This document shows positions 17,253-26,989 of a DNA stretch of 37,281 nt, one piece after another (positions within the stretch are counted from its first letter, which is position 1; every line of letters begins with the position of its first letter). The notes under the pieces are model-generated. The model was given only the letters and a program-made list of their open reading frames with translations. It did no database searches and was not told where the DNA came from. The stretch is taken from contig QCFO01000019.1 in NCBI GenBank assembly GCA_003280225.1, forward strand, positions 1 through 37,281, read 5' to 3'. Origin of the DNA: Prochlorococcus sp. AG-363-K07. GTDB taxonomy: Bacteria; Cyanobacteriota; Cyanobacteriia; PCC-6307; Cyanobiaceae. Made by a program: the position numbers and the translations under genes.

Positions 17253-19055
17253 ATGGGTTACGTCAATTCATCTAAAAGTGCCTTAAACAGACTCCTAGGC
17301 ACGCTGAAAGTTCAACGACCACTAATTATTTCTGCAACAACTTGTTCTGTCTTAAACAAGCTGTTTGATCTCGCCCCACCTGCATTGATAGGGCTAGCAG
17401 TAGATGTGGTTGTAAGAGAGCAAAGCTCATGGATTGCATCATTTGGATTCAAGGATGTTCCAAGTCAACTTTTCTTATTAGCTTTCATATCTTTTCTCAT
17501 ATGGAGCGCAGAATCATTTTTTGAATATCTTTACGGCTATCTCTGGAGAAATTTAGCTCAAACAACCCAACACTCACTGCGCATAAAAGCGTATAGCCAC
17601 TTACAGAAGCTAGATATGGCTTTCTTTGAAGCAGATAGCTCTGGCCGCTTAATGTCTATTCTAAATGACGATATAAATCAATTAGAAAGGTTTCTTGATC
17701 ACGGAGCAAACCAAATCATTCAGCTAATAATTACTGTATTGGTTATCGGAGGAGCAATGGCAAAAGTCGCTCCAGAAATTGCATTATTTTCCTTTATCCC
17801 GATACCATTAATTCTATGGGGATCAATTAATTTTCAGAAAAAATTAGCCCCTAAATATCGCGAAGTAAGAGAACGCGCTGGAGATATATCTGCAAGGCTA
17901 AGTAATAATCTTGGAGGGATTCTCACGATAAAAAGCTATACAACAGAAACTTGGGAAGCTGAGAGACTCAGACTAGATAGTGATTCCTATCGAAGAAGTA
18001 ATAGAAATGCAATAAAACTTTCGGCAGCATTTATACCACTCATTCGGTTTGCAATACTCTTCGCATTCCTATCAATACTTATAGCAGGAGGTCTTCAAAC
18101 ATGGGAAGGGAAACTTGCAGTTGGAACATATAGCTTTTTAGTCTTTATTACACAAAGACTTCTTTGGCCACTAACAACCCTAGGTCACACCTTAGATGAA
18201 TACCAAAGATCAATGGCTTCAGCCAATAGGGTTTTAAACCTTATAGATAAGAAGATCTCTATATCGGGCGGTCAAAAAAGAATTGACCCCAAAAAAGTTA
18301 GTGGAGCAATATGCTTCGATAATATCTCATTTCACTATGAAAACCGCAATCAGGTCCTTAAAGATTTCAATTTAAAAATAGATGCAGGGGAAACAATAGG
18401 GATAGTAGGAGAAACTGGTTCTGGTAAAAGTACTCTGGTCAAACTCCTACTAAGACTTTATAAATTAAACTCAGGAGAAATTAGACTTGATGGGCAAAAT
18501 ATCGAAGAGCTTAATTTAAAAGACCTACGTCGATGTATTGCACTAGTTAGTCAAGATGTTTATCTCTTCCATGGAACTATAGAAGAAAATATTTCTTATG
18601 GAAGCAAAAATACTAATACAAAACAAATTATCCAAGCAGCCTCTTTAGCAGAAGCTACTAAATTCATTGAAAGCTTACCTGAAAATTACAAAACAATAGT
18701 AGGAGAGCGTGGTCAAAGGCTCTCGGGTGGGCAAAGACAAAGAATAGCCTTAGCAAGAGCTATTTTAAAGAATGCTCCAATCCTAATCCTAGATGAAGCG
18801 ACAGCAGCAGTTGACAACGAAACCGAGGCTGCCATCCAAAGATCTCTTGAAAAAATTACAAAAAGCAGGACTACACTTGTAATTGCTCATCGACTTAGCA
18901 CTTTAAGGAATGCTGACAAAATCATAGTTTTAAGAAAAGGCGAAATTGTAGAAGTAGGTTCTCATGAATCACTCCTAAAAAACAACGGACCATATTCTCA
19001 GCTATGGCAAGTTCAAGCTGGTTTGAAAGATTTAGATTCCAAAACAGAGCAGTAA
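17253..19055 (+). CDS. ABC exporter, fused permease and ATPase (MsbA-like)
   Basis: The 600-residue half-transporter has an N-terminal six-helix membrane domain (about residues 20-320) with the coupling segment LRIKAYSHLQKLDMAFFEADSSGRLMS, then an ATPase domain. The ATPase has Walker A GETGSGKST from 386, the ABC signature LSGGQRQR at 490-497, Walker B LILDEA with Asp514-Glu515, and the H-loop IAHRLS. The layout is that of MsbA/LmrA-type homodimeric exporters, which move lipids, lipopeptides or drugs outward; the substrate cannot be read from sequence. ATG 17253 is preceded by AGAAGA. It converges with the PsbP-like gene. Confidence 0.95.
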   Translation: MGYVNSSKSALNRLLGTLKVQRPLIISATTCSVLNKLFDLAPPALIGLAVDVVVREQSSWIASFGFKDVPSQLFLLAFISFLIWSAESFFEYLYGYLWRNLAQTTQHSLRIKAYSHLQKLDMAFFEADSSGRLMSILNDDINQLERFLDHGANQIIQLIITVLVIGGAMAKVAPEIALFSFIPIPLILWGSINFQKKLAPKYREVRERAGDISARLSNNLGGILTIKSYTTETWEAERLRLDSDSYRRSNRNAIKLSAAFIPLIRFAILFAFLSILIAGGLQTWEGKLAVGTYSFLVFITQRLLWPLTTLGHTLDEYQRSMASANRVLNLIDKKISISGGQKRIDPKKVSGAICFDNISFHYENRNQVLKDFNLKIDAGETIGIVGETGSGKSTLVKLLLRLYKLNSGEIRLDGQNIEELNLKDLRRCIALVSQDVYLFHGTIEENISYGSKNTNTKQIIQAASLAEATKFIESLPENYKTIVGERGQRLSGGQRQRIALARAILKNAPILILDEATAAVDNETEAAIQRSLEKITKSRTTLVIAHRLSTLRNADKIIVLRKGEIVEVGSHESLLKNNGPYSQLWQVQAGLKDLDSKTEQ

Positions 19056-19145
19056 ATGTATACAACTTAAAGAATAATTCAAAATTTCACTTTGCTACTA
19101 AGGTACAAATTATCATTTCATCTCAACCATAGTTCTCTGATCAAT

Positions 19146-19706
19146 CTAGATTAGAAATGTAAATGAAGTTATGACTCTATCAAAAATATTTTGAACTTTA
19201 GGCCACCTGACTTCATTAGTACTAGTAGCCAGTGTATATAAATACCCTCTATCCAAAACAACAGTGGCAAGTTCGTGTCTTTCACGATCTTGCAATCTAA
19301 CCGAATACTCCAAGTCATAAAAAGTGTGATTATCCTCTTCTCTTGCTCCTGCTTCAACCAAGTTCACTTCTCTACCTGTACCTTCGGGAGCAATAACCTC
19401 TTGCACGAGTCTTTCTCCAACAGCCTCTGGACTCCCAAGCGCTTCAAGATCGATCTCCTCTCCCACTTCTGAAACAACCAAGCTCAGGGTTTCATCACTA
19501 TTAATTAAATCGTGAAAAACCACTTGAGGACCACCACTAACTGCAACTCGTGTCCACCCAGTTGGATAAAGGAAAGCATAGCGACCATCCGGACTTTGAT
19601 AAGAATTAAAACCTGCGGCGAGTCCTCCTCCACTGCATGAGCTCAAAACGGCTATCAACGACAGTGACACCAGAAACTTGAATGTATTAGTCAGGACGGC
19701 TTTCAT
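19146..19706 (-). CDS. psbP2: PsbP-like photosystem II lipoprotein (CyanoP)
   Basis: The roughly 187-residue protein has a lipoprotein signal peptide with lipobox LSSC (Cys24 counted from ATG 19706), then a PsbP domain: GFNSYQSPDGRYAFLYPTGW at the start, VVFHDLINSDETLSLVVS, and a C-terminal RGYLYTLATSTNEVRWPKV...VITSFTFL. CyanoP is a lumenal lipid-anchored protein associated with photosystem II assembly. This places the genome among oxygenic phototrophs. The start may instead be TTG 19712, which has AGGAG eight bases upstream; the difference is two residues. It is divergent from recR. Confidence 0.93.
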   Translation of the reverse strand: MKAVLTNTFKFLVSLSLIAVLSSCSGGGLAAGFNSYQSPDGRYAFLYPTGWTRVAVSGGPQVVFHDLINSDETLSLVVSEVGEEIDLEALGSPEAVGERLVQEVIAPEGTGREVNLVEAGAREEDNHTFYDLEYSVRLQDRERHELATVVLDRGYLYTLATSTNEVRWPKVQNIFDRVITSFTFLI

Positions 19707-19826
19707 ATTCAACGGAAAATCTCCTCTTATTCTGCCGGAGCATTGTGTTTACTGAGAGAAGATTGGCATATCATTTATCTAGGTGTTGAAAACATTGCTT
19801 AAATTCTATATATCTGAATTAGACCC

Positions 19827-20426
19827 CTGAGCGGATTCACACGACCTCTAGCTCGTCTTATTGACCAGTTTGAACAATTACCTGGCATTGGACCTAGAAC
19901 AGCCCAACGGCTTGCCTTACATTTGTTGCGTCAACCTGAAGAAAAAATTCAAGTTTTTGCCAATGCCTTACTAAATGCAAGACAACAAGTTGGCCAATGC
20001 AAAACCTGTTTTCACCTGAGCGCTGAAAATGAATGTGAAATTTGCAAAAGTGAGAAAAGACAGAAAGAGCTTCTGTGCGTTGTTGCAGATTCTCGTGACT
20101 TGATAGCTCTAGAACGAACCAGAGAATACAAGGGTTTATACCATGTTTTGGGAGGTCTCATATCCCCAATGGATGGTATGACTCCTGAAATGCTAAACAT
20201 CTCAACCTTAATAACAAGGGTCAACAATGAGCACACAAAGGAAGTAATTCTTGCCCTTACGCCAAGCGTTGAAGGGGACACGACTAGTCTCTACTTAGCA
20301 GGCCTACTACGACCATTTACTAAAGTGAGTCGCATAGCATATGGACTACCTGTAGGGAGCGAGCTGGAGTATGCGGATGAAATCACACTTACTCGTGCTC
20401 TTGAAGGCCGAAGATCAATGAACTAA
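19827..20426 (+). CDS. recR: Recombination protein RecR with apparent non-canonical start
   Basis: RecR with RecO/RecF loads RecA at gaps. From CTG at 19827 the frame gives 199 residues, the normal RecR length, reading [20 protein letters not shown] and [13 protein letters not shown], the helix-hairpin-helix that all RecR proteins carry. The zinc finger (CKTCFHLS...CEIC) and the Toprim domain ([26 protein letters not shown], then [11 protein letters not shown]) follow. A TGA lies at 19815-19817, so only ATT 19818 or CTG 19827 are near-cognate starts ahead of the conserved N-terminus; the first TTG, at 19920 and again at 19923, would delete the helix-hairpin-helix. lipA follows 26 bp downstream. 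Confidence 0.93.
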   Translation: MSGFTRPLARLIDQFEQLPGIGPRTAQRLALHLLRQPEEKIQVFANALLNARQQVGQCKTCFHLSAENECEICKSEKRQKELLCVVADSRDLIALERTREYKGLYHVLGGLISPMDGMTPEMLNISTLITRVNNEHTKEVILALTPSVEGDTTSLYLAGLLRPFTKVSRIAYGLPVGSELEYADEITLTRALEGRRSMN

Positions 20427-20452
20427 GTCAATTAACCAAAATCCTAAATCAA

Positions 20453-21379
20453 ATGCCTACAACAAGTAGACAAACTCAATTCAGTCAAATTCGACCTAAG
20501 GAAAGGCTGCCTGAATGGATCAAGCCCTCATTAGGTAAAGCCTCCCAAATTGAAAAGATCCAAAATCTGATCAAAAAAAGCAAGTTACATACAATTTGTG
20601 AAGAAGGGCGATGTCCAAATCGAGGTGAATGTTATGCATCAGGAACGGCAACATTTTTAATTGGAGGCTCAATTTGTACAAGGAGCTGTGCATTTTGCCA
20701 AGTCGACAAGGGTAGCCCTAATAGAGACATTGATCATGATGAAGCTGAAAGAGTCGCATCTGCAGTCGTTCAAATGCAGCTTAGTTATGTAGTAATCACA
20801 TCTGTTGCCCGAGATGATCTTCCTGACCATGGCGCTAGTCTTTTTGCAAATACAATTCAGGCAATCCGTAAACACATTCCCTCAATATCTATTGAAGTCC
20901 TAACACCTGATTTTTGGGGGGGGTATAGCAACAACAACATTGCCAAAGAAAAACAACGAGAAAGACTTTGGACTGTATTAAAAACAAAGCCTGTTTGCTT
21001 CAACCATAATCTTGAAACAGTAGAAAGACTTCAAAGACTTGTCCGGCGAGGGGCTACATATGAAAGATCATTAGGCCTATTAAAAGCAGCTAGGGAGTTA
21101 GCTCCCAAAATACCTACTAAATCAGGTTTAATGCTTGGGCTTGGTGAGACTAAAAACGAAATAATCCAAAGTCTAAAAGATCTAAAATCTGTAAATTGCC
21201 AAAACATTACCCTTGGCCAATACTTAAGACCTTCCATGGCTCATATACCAGTTCAACATTATTGGACACCAAAAGATTTCAAGGATTTTGCTGAAATTGC
21301 TAAAGAACTAGGTTTTAAGAAAGTTGATAGTGGTCCTTTAGTACGAAGTAGCTATCATGCCCAAGACGCTAATCACTAA
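20453..21379 (+). CDS. lipA: Lipoyl synthase LipA
   Basis: LipA is a radical SAM enzyme that inserts two sulfurs into protein-bound octanoyl chains. The 308-residue protein keeps the auxiliary-cluster motif C-x4-C-x5-C (Cys49, Cys54, Cys60) and the radical SAM motif C-x3-C-x2-C (Cys75, Cys79, Cys82). It also has KPVCFNHNLETVERL and the C-terminal VDSGPLVRSSYHAQ, whose Ser supplies the auxiliary [4Fe-4S] ligand. ATG 20453 lies 26 bp after recR, suggesting co-transcription. Its stop lies only 4 bp from the end of the convergent minus-strand operon. Confidence 0.98.
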   Translation: MPTTSRQTQFSQIRPKERLPEWIKPSLGKASQIEKIQNLIKKSKLHTICEEGRCPNRGECYASGTATFLIGGSICTRSCAFCQVDKGSPNRDIDHDEAERVASAVVQMQLSYVVITSVARDDLPDHGASLFANTIQAIRKHIPSISIEVLTPDFWGGYSNNNIAKEKQRERLWTVLKTKPVCFNHNLETVERLQRLVRRGATYERSLGLLKAARELAPKIPTKSGLMLGLGETKNEIIQSLKDLKSVNCQNITLGQYLRPSMAHIPVQHYWTPKDFKDFAEIAKELGFKKVDSGPLVRSSYHAQDANH

Positions 21380-21383
21380 ATAT

Positions 21384-21893
21384 CTACGAATTTGCATTAC
21401 ACCATAGATCAAGGCTCCTCTTATATACCTCTAAACAATCAGCACTCATAAGGAGTCCAGACCCACCCCAAACAGTTCTCAGGAGCAAGTCTCTAGGTGA
21501 TGTTCCCACTGATTTAATCTTCTTAAATCCTCTCATCAAGAAATAACGTACCAATATTTCATGCTGCTGTTCGTCATCACGAATAGCCAGTAATCGCACT
21601 TTTTTACAAGGAGTCTCTTCTAATGCCCACGCCATAGTTGCTGCCCAAATCAAATGTCCAATTCCTCCTAGAGCTTTGGAACTTACACGCATGGTGTCAA
21701 GCTGCAACCCTTTTTCTCCTCTATAAGCCCAACCCTTCATTTCACCTAAAATTCTTACCTTATTAGGTTCTAAGTAATCAGCAACGACAACTTTTAATAC
21801 CCATAAATTCAGGGGTCTAGACACCTTAATTCTCAACAAAAACCCTGCCGATGCAGCCTGTTCCTCTAATCTCTTAAGCTTATTATCTGTCAC
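21384..21893 (-). CDS. GNAT-like conserved cyanobacterial protein
   Basis: The 169-residue protein starts at GTG 21893, with GGAG 7 bases upstream inside the end of trhO. Residues 75-91 (LGGIGHLIWAATMAWALEE) and 98-123 (KVRLLAIRDDEQQHEILVRYFLMRGF) resemble the acetyl-CoA site and following helix of GNAT acetyltransferases. VWGGSGLLMSAD at 141-152 is a further conserved-looking box. I cannot name a substrate or a characterised member. It is the last gene of the lysA-cdaA-uppS-bioB-trhO run, and its stop is 4 bp from that of lipA. Confidence 0.8.
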   Translation of the reverse strand: MTDNKLKRLEEQAASAGFLLRIKVSRPLNLWVLKVVVADYLEPNKVRILGEMKGWAYRGEKGLQLDTMRVSSKALGGIGHLIWAATMAWALEETPCKKVRLLAIRDDEQQHEILVRYFLMRGFKKIKSVGTSPRDLLLRTVWGGSGLLMSADCLEVYKRSLDLWCNANS

Positions 21894-21895
21894 AA

Positions 21896-22852
21896 TTAAG
21901 CTCCAGCTTCATTTTGCAATAGTTTTTGAAGTCTCTGATCATATTGTTTTTGTCTTTCAGCAAATCGGGCCCTATCAGAATCACTAAAAAGTTTCTCGCA
22001 ATAATGACATTGAACACCACGGATATAACTCGATTTCAATCGATCATTTAAATCAAGTGGCATTCCACATGCATAACATAAAAGGTGCTCCCCAGGTAGA
22101 AGGTCATGGTTAAGTGCAACTCTCTGATCAAAAACAAAGCATTCACCGTTCCATAAACTTTGACTTTCGGGAATTTCCTCTAAATACCGAAGAATACCAC
22201 CATGTAGATGGTGAACTCCCTCAAAACCTTGGTTTTTTAAAAACGAAGTTGCCTTTTCACAACGTATTCCACCTGTACAGAACATAGCTATCCGCCTAGG
22301 CTTAGTTTTACTAACTAAAGGGCGAAGGAATGCTTCAACCCAAGAAGGGAACTCCCGGAAAGAATTTGTCTTAGGATTGATTGCACCTTCAAAGCTACCT
22401 ATACCAACCTCATAGTGGTTACGGGTATCAATTACTAAAGTTTCAGGATCCTTAAGGAATTCATTCCAGTCAAGAGGTTCAACATATTCTCCAACTTGAT
22501 GACGTGGATCAACTTCTGAGATCCCCATTGTCACTATTTCAGCTTTATGACGCACTTTAAAACGTCTAAAAGCCTGTTGATCAGTCCAGCTAACTTTTAG
22601 CTCAAGAGGTTCACAAGTGCATATATTATTTATTACTTCAATTAAATAATCAACGCCTTCTTGAACTCCACAAATTGTTCCATTAATCCCCTCATAAGAA
22701 ACTAAGATTGTGCCCATTATATTATACTTATTTCCTATCAAAGAAAGATCACTTGATAGCAAAAGAATTGTATCCTCAGCTAATTCAGTAAAAGAATAAA
22801 AAGCTGCGACTTTAAATTGATATGTCAGCTCTTTCTTTTCAGAATGATTCAT
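21896..22852 (-). CDS. trhO: tRNA uridine(34) hydroxylase TrhO (YceA rhodanese family)
   Basis: From ATG 22852 the protein has 318 residues. The N-terminal acylphosphatase-like domain (FYSFTELAE...LLLSSDLSLIG...LVSYEGINGTICG) is followed by a rhodanese domain with VIDTRNHYEVGIGSFEGAINP and the active-site loop MFCTGGIRCEKA (Cys192, Cys198). A C-terminal pair of CxxC motifs (CYACGMPL, CHYCEKLF) may bind zinc. TrhO hydroxylates U34 of tRNA using oxygen. A TTG three bases upstream directly abuts the bioB stop, so the two genes are almost certainly co-translated. Confidence 0.96.
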   Translation of the reverse strand: MNHSEKKELTYQFKVAAFYSFTELAEDTILLLSSDLSLIGNKYNIMGTILVSYEGINGTICGVQEGVDYLIEVINNICTCEPLELKVSWTDQQAFRRFKVRHKAEIVTMGISEVDPRHQVGEYVEPLDWNEFLKDPETLVIDTRNHYEVGIGSFEGAINPKTNSFREFPSWVEAFLRPLVSKTKPRRIAMFCTGGIRCEKATSFLKNQGFEGVHHLHGGILRYLEEIPESQSLWNGECFVFDQRVALNHDLLPGEHLLCYACGMPLDLNDRLKSSYIRGVQCHYCEKLFSDSDRARFAERQKQYDQRLQKLLQNEAGA

Positions 22853-22855
22853 CAA

Positions 22856-23848
22856 TCACTTCTCCCAACTAACCTGCACTCCTGCATCTTCAAGTAATTC
22901 TCTATCAGAAGCAATCTCTGGATTAGAAGTTGTAAGCAAGTTATCTCCATAAAAAATCGAATCTGCACCTGCTTGTAAACACAAAATCTGTGCCTCCTTT
23001 GAAAGCTGTTCACGTCCTGCGCTCAATCTCACCCGACTTTTAGGCATGAGTATTCTTGCTGTTGCAACCATTCTGAGCATTTCTAAGGATTTAACGGGTT
23101 CTCGATTCTCTAAAGGAGTCCCTTCTACAGCCACTAAAGAATTAATAGGAACACTTTCAGGATGGGGGTTCATATTTGCTAAAACCTGCAGCAAAGAAGC
23201 ACGATCGTGCTGAGACTCACCCATCCCAATAATTCCCCCACAACATATTGTAATTCCAGCAGATCTAACTCTTTGTAGAGTTTCTAAACGCTCTTGATAA
23301 GTCCTGGTAGTAATTATTTTGTCGTAGTGCTCAGGACTAGTATCTAGATTGTGGTTATAAGCGGTTAATCCGGCCTCCGCAAGTCTTAAAGCCTGCTCTT
23401 CCGTAAGCATTCCTGCCGTCACGCATGCTTCTAATCCCATTTCTCTAACTCCCCTGACCATTGCAAGCATTGCCTCAAATGGTTGACCGTCCCGAATTTG
23501 TCTCCAAGCCCACCCCATACAAAACCGATCAGCTCCTGAACTCTTCGCGGCTTTAGCTCTTTCAAGTACTGCTTGAACGTTTAAATCAGGCTGACCAGAG
23601 ACATCACTAGTGTTGTAGATAGACTGAGAGCAATAAGAACAGTCTTCTTCACACCCTCCTGTTTTAACGCTTAAGAGTGAGGCAAGTTGAACCTTATACC
23701 TAGGGTTAACAGATCTATGCACCACCTGAGCCTGCCACAACAAATCCATTAAAGGCATCTCTAGGAACTCGCTAATTTCAGATAATGTCCAGTCATATCG
23801 AAGATGGACTTGTTGAGATTGAAGGTCCTGGAGATCTAGCAAAGTCAT
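22856..23848 (-). CDS. bioB: Biotin synthase BioB
   Basis: BioB is the radical SAM enzyme converting dethiobiotin to biotin. The 330-residue protein (from ATG 23848; a GTG two codons upstream is also possible) has the C-x3-C-x2-C motif in [15 protein letters not shown] (Cys66, Cys70, Cys73), then [32 protein letters not shown] and RLSAGREQL, which supply the [2Fe-2S] ligands and dethiobiotin contacts. [17 protein letters not shown] is the usual C-terminal signature. It lies 20 bp after uppS and abuts trhO. Confidence 0.98.
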   Translation of the reverse strand: MTLLDLQDLQSQQVHLRYDWTLSEISEFLEMPLMDLLWQAQVVHRSVNPRYKVQLASLLSVKTGGCEEDCSYCSQSIYNTSDVSGQPDLNVQAVLERAKAAKSSGADRFCMGWAWRQIRDGQPFEAMLAMVRGVREMGLEACVTAGMLTEEQALRLAEAGLTAYNHNLDTSPEHYDKIITTRTYQERLETLQRVRSAGITICCGGIIGMGESQHDRASLLQVLANMNPHPESVPINSLVAVEGTPLENREPVKSLEMLRMVATARILMPKSRVRLSAGREQLSKEAQILCLQAGADSIFYGDNLLTTSNPEIASDRELLEDAGVQVSWEK

Positions 23849-23868
23849 GAACACAATAAGCCTAATAA

Positions 23869-24666
23869 CTAGAATGCCATTTGATCAGAATCAACAGGGT
23901 CTAGGCCTCCAAATCTTCGACACCTGGATTGGAAGTCAAGAAGTGCTTTCACAAGAGCAGATGAGTCAAAATCAGGCCAAAGTACGTCGCTAATATGAAT
24001 TTCAGAATAAGCCAATTGCCAAAGCAAGAAATTACTTATTCTTCGTTCACCACTAGTTCGAATTAACAAGTCTGGGTCAACTTCACTAGCAGTAAATAAT
24101 TCTGCCGCAAAAACATTTTCATCAATCAGTGCAGGATCCAATTCTCCGCGTGAAGATCGCTCAGCAAGTTTCTGAGCGACTCGCACCAATTCACGCCTAC
24201 CTCCATAGTTCGTACATACATTAAAGTGAATTCCACTATTTCTCTCTGTTAGAGAAATAGACTCAGAGATGAGATCTTGCAAACGCTTTGGAAGAACATG
24301 AAGATCACCAAAAAAATTCATGCGAACTTTTTCTCTTTGGAGTTGCGCGAGCTCACTTTGAAGTACACGTTCGAAAAGAGCCATTAAAAAATTTACTTCG
24401 TCGCTGGGTCTGGACCAATTTTCAGTAGAAAAAGCATAAACAGTTAAGGCCCTAATTCCCCAGTCACTACATAATCTCAATGTTCGTTTTAATGCCTCAA
24501 CACCAGCTCTATGTCCCATGATTCTTGGCAAACCTCGCGCCTTTGCCCAACGACCATTACCATCCATAATCACAGCGATATGAGCAGGCATCTTGCGAGG
24601 ATCTAGGCCTGGAGGGCATTCGCAAATCTTTGAATGATCTGACTTAGTAGCCAAAGGTCGGCTCAC
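23869..24666 (-). CDS. uppS: Isoprenyl transferase (undecaprenyl diphosphate synthase)
   Basis: The 265-residue cis-prenyltransferase makes the C55 lipid carrier for peptidoglycan and other envelope polymers. Conserved regions are [20 protein letters not shown] (catalytic Asp35), [37 protein letters not shown], and [26 protein letters not shown] followed by WPDF. The start is GTG 24666, overlapping the cdaA stop as GTGA, so UppS is probably translationally coupled to CdaA. The shorter ATG start at 24591, next to the conserved core, is an alternative. Confidence 0.97.
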   Translation of the reverse strand: MSRPLATKSDHSKICECPPGLDPRKMPAHIAVIMDGNGRWAKARGLPRIMGHRAGVEALKRTLRLCSDWGIRALTVYAFSTENWSRPSDEVNFLMALFERVLQSELAQLQREKVRMNFFGDLHVLPKRLQDLISESISLTERNSGIHFNVCTNYGGRRELVRVAQKLAERSSRGELDPALIDENVFAAELFTASEVDPDLLIRTSGERRISNFLLWQLAYSEIHISDVLWPDFDSSALVKALLDFQSRCRRFGGLDPVDSDQMAF

Positions 24667-25550
24667 TTTTCAGGCTCCTTTAGGATCCTATTCTTGCCAA
24701 GAATACTCCTCGAAGAAGGCTTTGCTTCAGCAGATGAGTTTTGTTGATTAGAAGAACCTGTTGAATTAACTGAAGTTTTGGAGCTAGAAGAACCAATCAA
24801 GTCTTTAAGCAAATCAACCAACCTACTGCTAGTTATTGGTCTTTCTAAACGACCTTGATTAGCTAAAGAAAGCGTGCCAGTTTCTTCTGAAACGACAACA
24901 CATATGCATCGATCAAAGCGTTCAGTTATTCCCAAGGCCGCAAGATGTCTAGTGCCATATCGACTAATTCCCTGCCTAGACAGTGGAAGTATTACCCCTG
25001 CAGAAAGAATCCGATTCCCTTTGATTACGACAGCTCCGTCATGTAAAGGAGTATCTGATGCAAACAAATTCATCAGCAACTCTGTTGATAATTGCGCATC
25101 GATAGGAACCCCTGGATAAAGAAAGTCTTCAGGACGCAAATCACTTCCCATATCGACAACTACAAGAGCACCACGACGGCTCTGAGATAAACGACCAGCA
25201 GCTTCAGCAAGATAGGCAATTGTACTTTCATTTGCCCGGAAATCATTTTGAGATTTCCCTAAAAGAACTGCCAAACGGCCTGTTCCTAAGAGTTCCATTA
25301 AACGTCTTAGTTCTCCCTGCCAGAGAATTGCCAAAGATAATGAGCATGCAAGTACTAACGCATCTACAAGCTTGGAGGTGATTGGAAGATTTGCAAACCT
25401 TTGTACAAACCAAGCTAGTGAAACTAAAAATAAATACCCCCTTAGAAGCCAAAGAGTTCTTGGCTCATTTACTCTCGAAAAAAGCAAAAACCCTAGACCT
25501 GAAGCAAATAAAATATCTAGCAGTAGGCGGGGATCCGAGAGCCACCACAC
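24663..25550 (-). CDS. cdaA: Diadenylate cyclase CdaA (DisA_N/DUF147)
   Basis: CdaA condenses two ATP into c-di-AMP, which controls potassium and osmotic balance and, in cyanobacteria, night survival. The 295-residue protein has three N-terminal membrane helices (about 9-24, 33-50, 61-77), then the DAC domain with [23 protein letters not shown] (DGA at 171-173) and [13 protein letters not shown]. The usual RHR motif reads RHL at 201-203. A Ser/Asn-rich low-complexity tail closes the protein. GTG 25550 is preceded by AAAGGAG. It lies 25 bp after lysA and overlaps uppS by four bases, so the three genes look like one operon. Confidence 0.95.
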   Translation of the reverse strand: MWWLSDPRLLLDILFASGLGFLLFSRVNEPRTLWLLRGYLFLVSLAWFVQRFANLPITSKLVDALVLACSLSLAILWQGELRRLMELLGTGRLAVLLGKSQNDFRANESTIAYLAEAAGRLSQSRRGALVVVDMGSDLRPEDFLYPGVPIDAQLSTELLMNLFASDTPLHDGAVVIKGNRILSAGVILPLSRQGISRYGTRHLAALGITERFDRCICVVVSEETGTLSLANQGRLERPITSSRLVDLLKDLIGSSSSKTSVNSTGSSNQQNSSAEAKPSSRSILGKNRILKEPEK

Positions 25551-25575
25551 ATTTACTCCTTTTGACCCATTTCTA

Positions 25576-26943
25576 TTAGCCTACAACCCTGAAGCGATCT
25601 GGGACTACATCGTATTGCAAAAGATCTTCCGACCTCTCTCTCTTCTGTATTAGATCAGCTTGTCCTTTATTTACTATCACCGCCGCTGGACGAGGGATTT
25701 TATTGTAATTCGAACTCATAGAAGAGTTGTATGCACCTGTTGAAAAAACAACAAGGACATCCCCACTTTTCGAAGATGGCAACTGTATATCCTTCAGTAG
25801 TACATCTCCGGACTCACAATGCTTACCTGCAATAGTCACTGTTTCCTCAACTGAATCTAAAGGCCTATCTGCAAGACAAGCTGTATAAAGAGATTGATAT
25901 GTGATAGGTCGAGGATTATCACTCATACCTCCATCGACTGAAATATATGTCCTTATTCCTGGTATATCTTTTCTCGAACCAATTGTGTATAGCGTAATAC
26001 CAGCAGTTGCAATAAGAGACCTACCCGGTTCGCACATTAATCTTGGCAAGTCAAGATTTCTTGAACTACAAGATTCTTTTACCGCAGTAGAAACAACTTT
26101 AACCCAAGTATTAATAGAGGGAGGATTATCATCCTTTACATATCTAATTCCAAGTCCACCACCAATATTCAGATCCTTAATGGAATGACCTAGCTTTTGG
26201 GCCAGCAACAACACATCAGCCATCACTTCCGCTAAGTCTCTATGAGGCTCCAATTCAAAAATTTGAGAGCCAATATGAGCATGAAGTCCTTCCAATCTTG
26301 CCCAACTTTCACCCTTTAAGTAAATAAGTACTGATTCAATCTGGTCTAGATCAAAACCAAATTTGCTATCTAAATGGCCCGTACGAATATATTCATGAGT
26401 ATGGCATTCAATTCCTGGTGTCAAGCGCAACATCAACCTTGCGGGAATTCCTCCTGAAGGAACCAATTCAGCAAGTCGTTCAATATCATGTTGATTATCA
26501 AGCACAATAAGAACCGAATTCTTATAAGCCAACAACAATTCTTGATCTGACTTATTATTTCCATGCAAAACTATTCGATTAGGAGGAACTCCTCCTTGCA
26601 ATGCAGTTAAAAGCTCCCCTTCTGAGACCGCATCAAGTCCAAAGCCCTCGGAGGCAACCAAATGACTAACAGCCAAAGAACTATTAGCTTTTGATGCATA
26701 TAAAGGGAGTGAGTCTCCAGGATAATATTGCTCTAATGCGTCTTTGTAAGCCTTACAAGCAGCTCTAACTGTCGTCTCATCTAGAACATATAATGGTGTT
26801 CCATACCGATTAGCAAGATCACTCACCTTGCATTTAGCCAACATCAAGGATCCCTCTACATCTATTTCTGTGGTTAGAGGAGAAAGATTTCGATTAGGAC
26901 TGAAGCAATCTTTGCCAACCTCATATTGCTTGCAATTAGGCAT
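25576..26943 (-). CDS. lysA: Diaminopimelate decarboxylase LysA
   Basis: LysA decarboxylates meso-diaminopimelate to lysine with PLP. From ATG 26943 the protein has 455 residues. It has the PLP Lys in YASKAN (Lys85), then SEGFGLDAVSEGEL, HAHIGSQIF, LNIGGGLGIRY, LMCEPGRSL for phosphate binding, VDGGMSDNPRP, and HCESGDVLL with the active-site Cys across the dimer. This order is standard for fold-III decarboxylases. A TTG 15 bases upstream is a less likely start. It heads the minus-strand operon and diverges from the rimI-like gene, with 46 bp between the two ATGs. Confidence 0.97.
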   Translation of the reverse strand: MPNCKQYEVGKDCFSPNRNLSPLTTEIDVEGSLMLAKCKVSDLANRYGTPLYVLDETTVRAACKAYKDALEQYYPGDSLPLYASKANSSLAVSHLVASEGFGLDAVSEGELLTALQGGVPPNRIVLHGNNKSDQELLLAYKNSVLIVLDNQHDIERLAELVPSGGIPARLMLRLTPGIECHTHEYIRTGHLDSKFGFDLDQIESVLIYLKGESWARLEGLHAHIGSQIFELEPHRDLAEVMADVLLLAQKLGHSIKDLNIGGGLGIRYVKDDNPPSINTWVKVVSTAVKESCSSRNLDLPRLMCEPGRSLIATAGITLYTIGSRKDIPGIRTYISVDGGMSDNPRPITYQSLYTACLADRPLDSVEETVTIAGKHCESGDVLLKDIQLPSSKSGDVLVVFSTGAYNSSMSSNYNKIPRPAAVIVNKGQADLIQKRERSEDLLQYDVVPDRFRVVG

Positions 26944-26989
26944 AAAAATAAAATTCAAGAAATTGAGGTATTGATTCTAAGGATTGGCC

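Noticed and set aside
19169-19472. Frames on both strands within the PsbP-like gene
   Set aside because: They are shadows of the PsbP domain, which has a signal peptide, lipobox and family signature.
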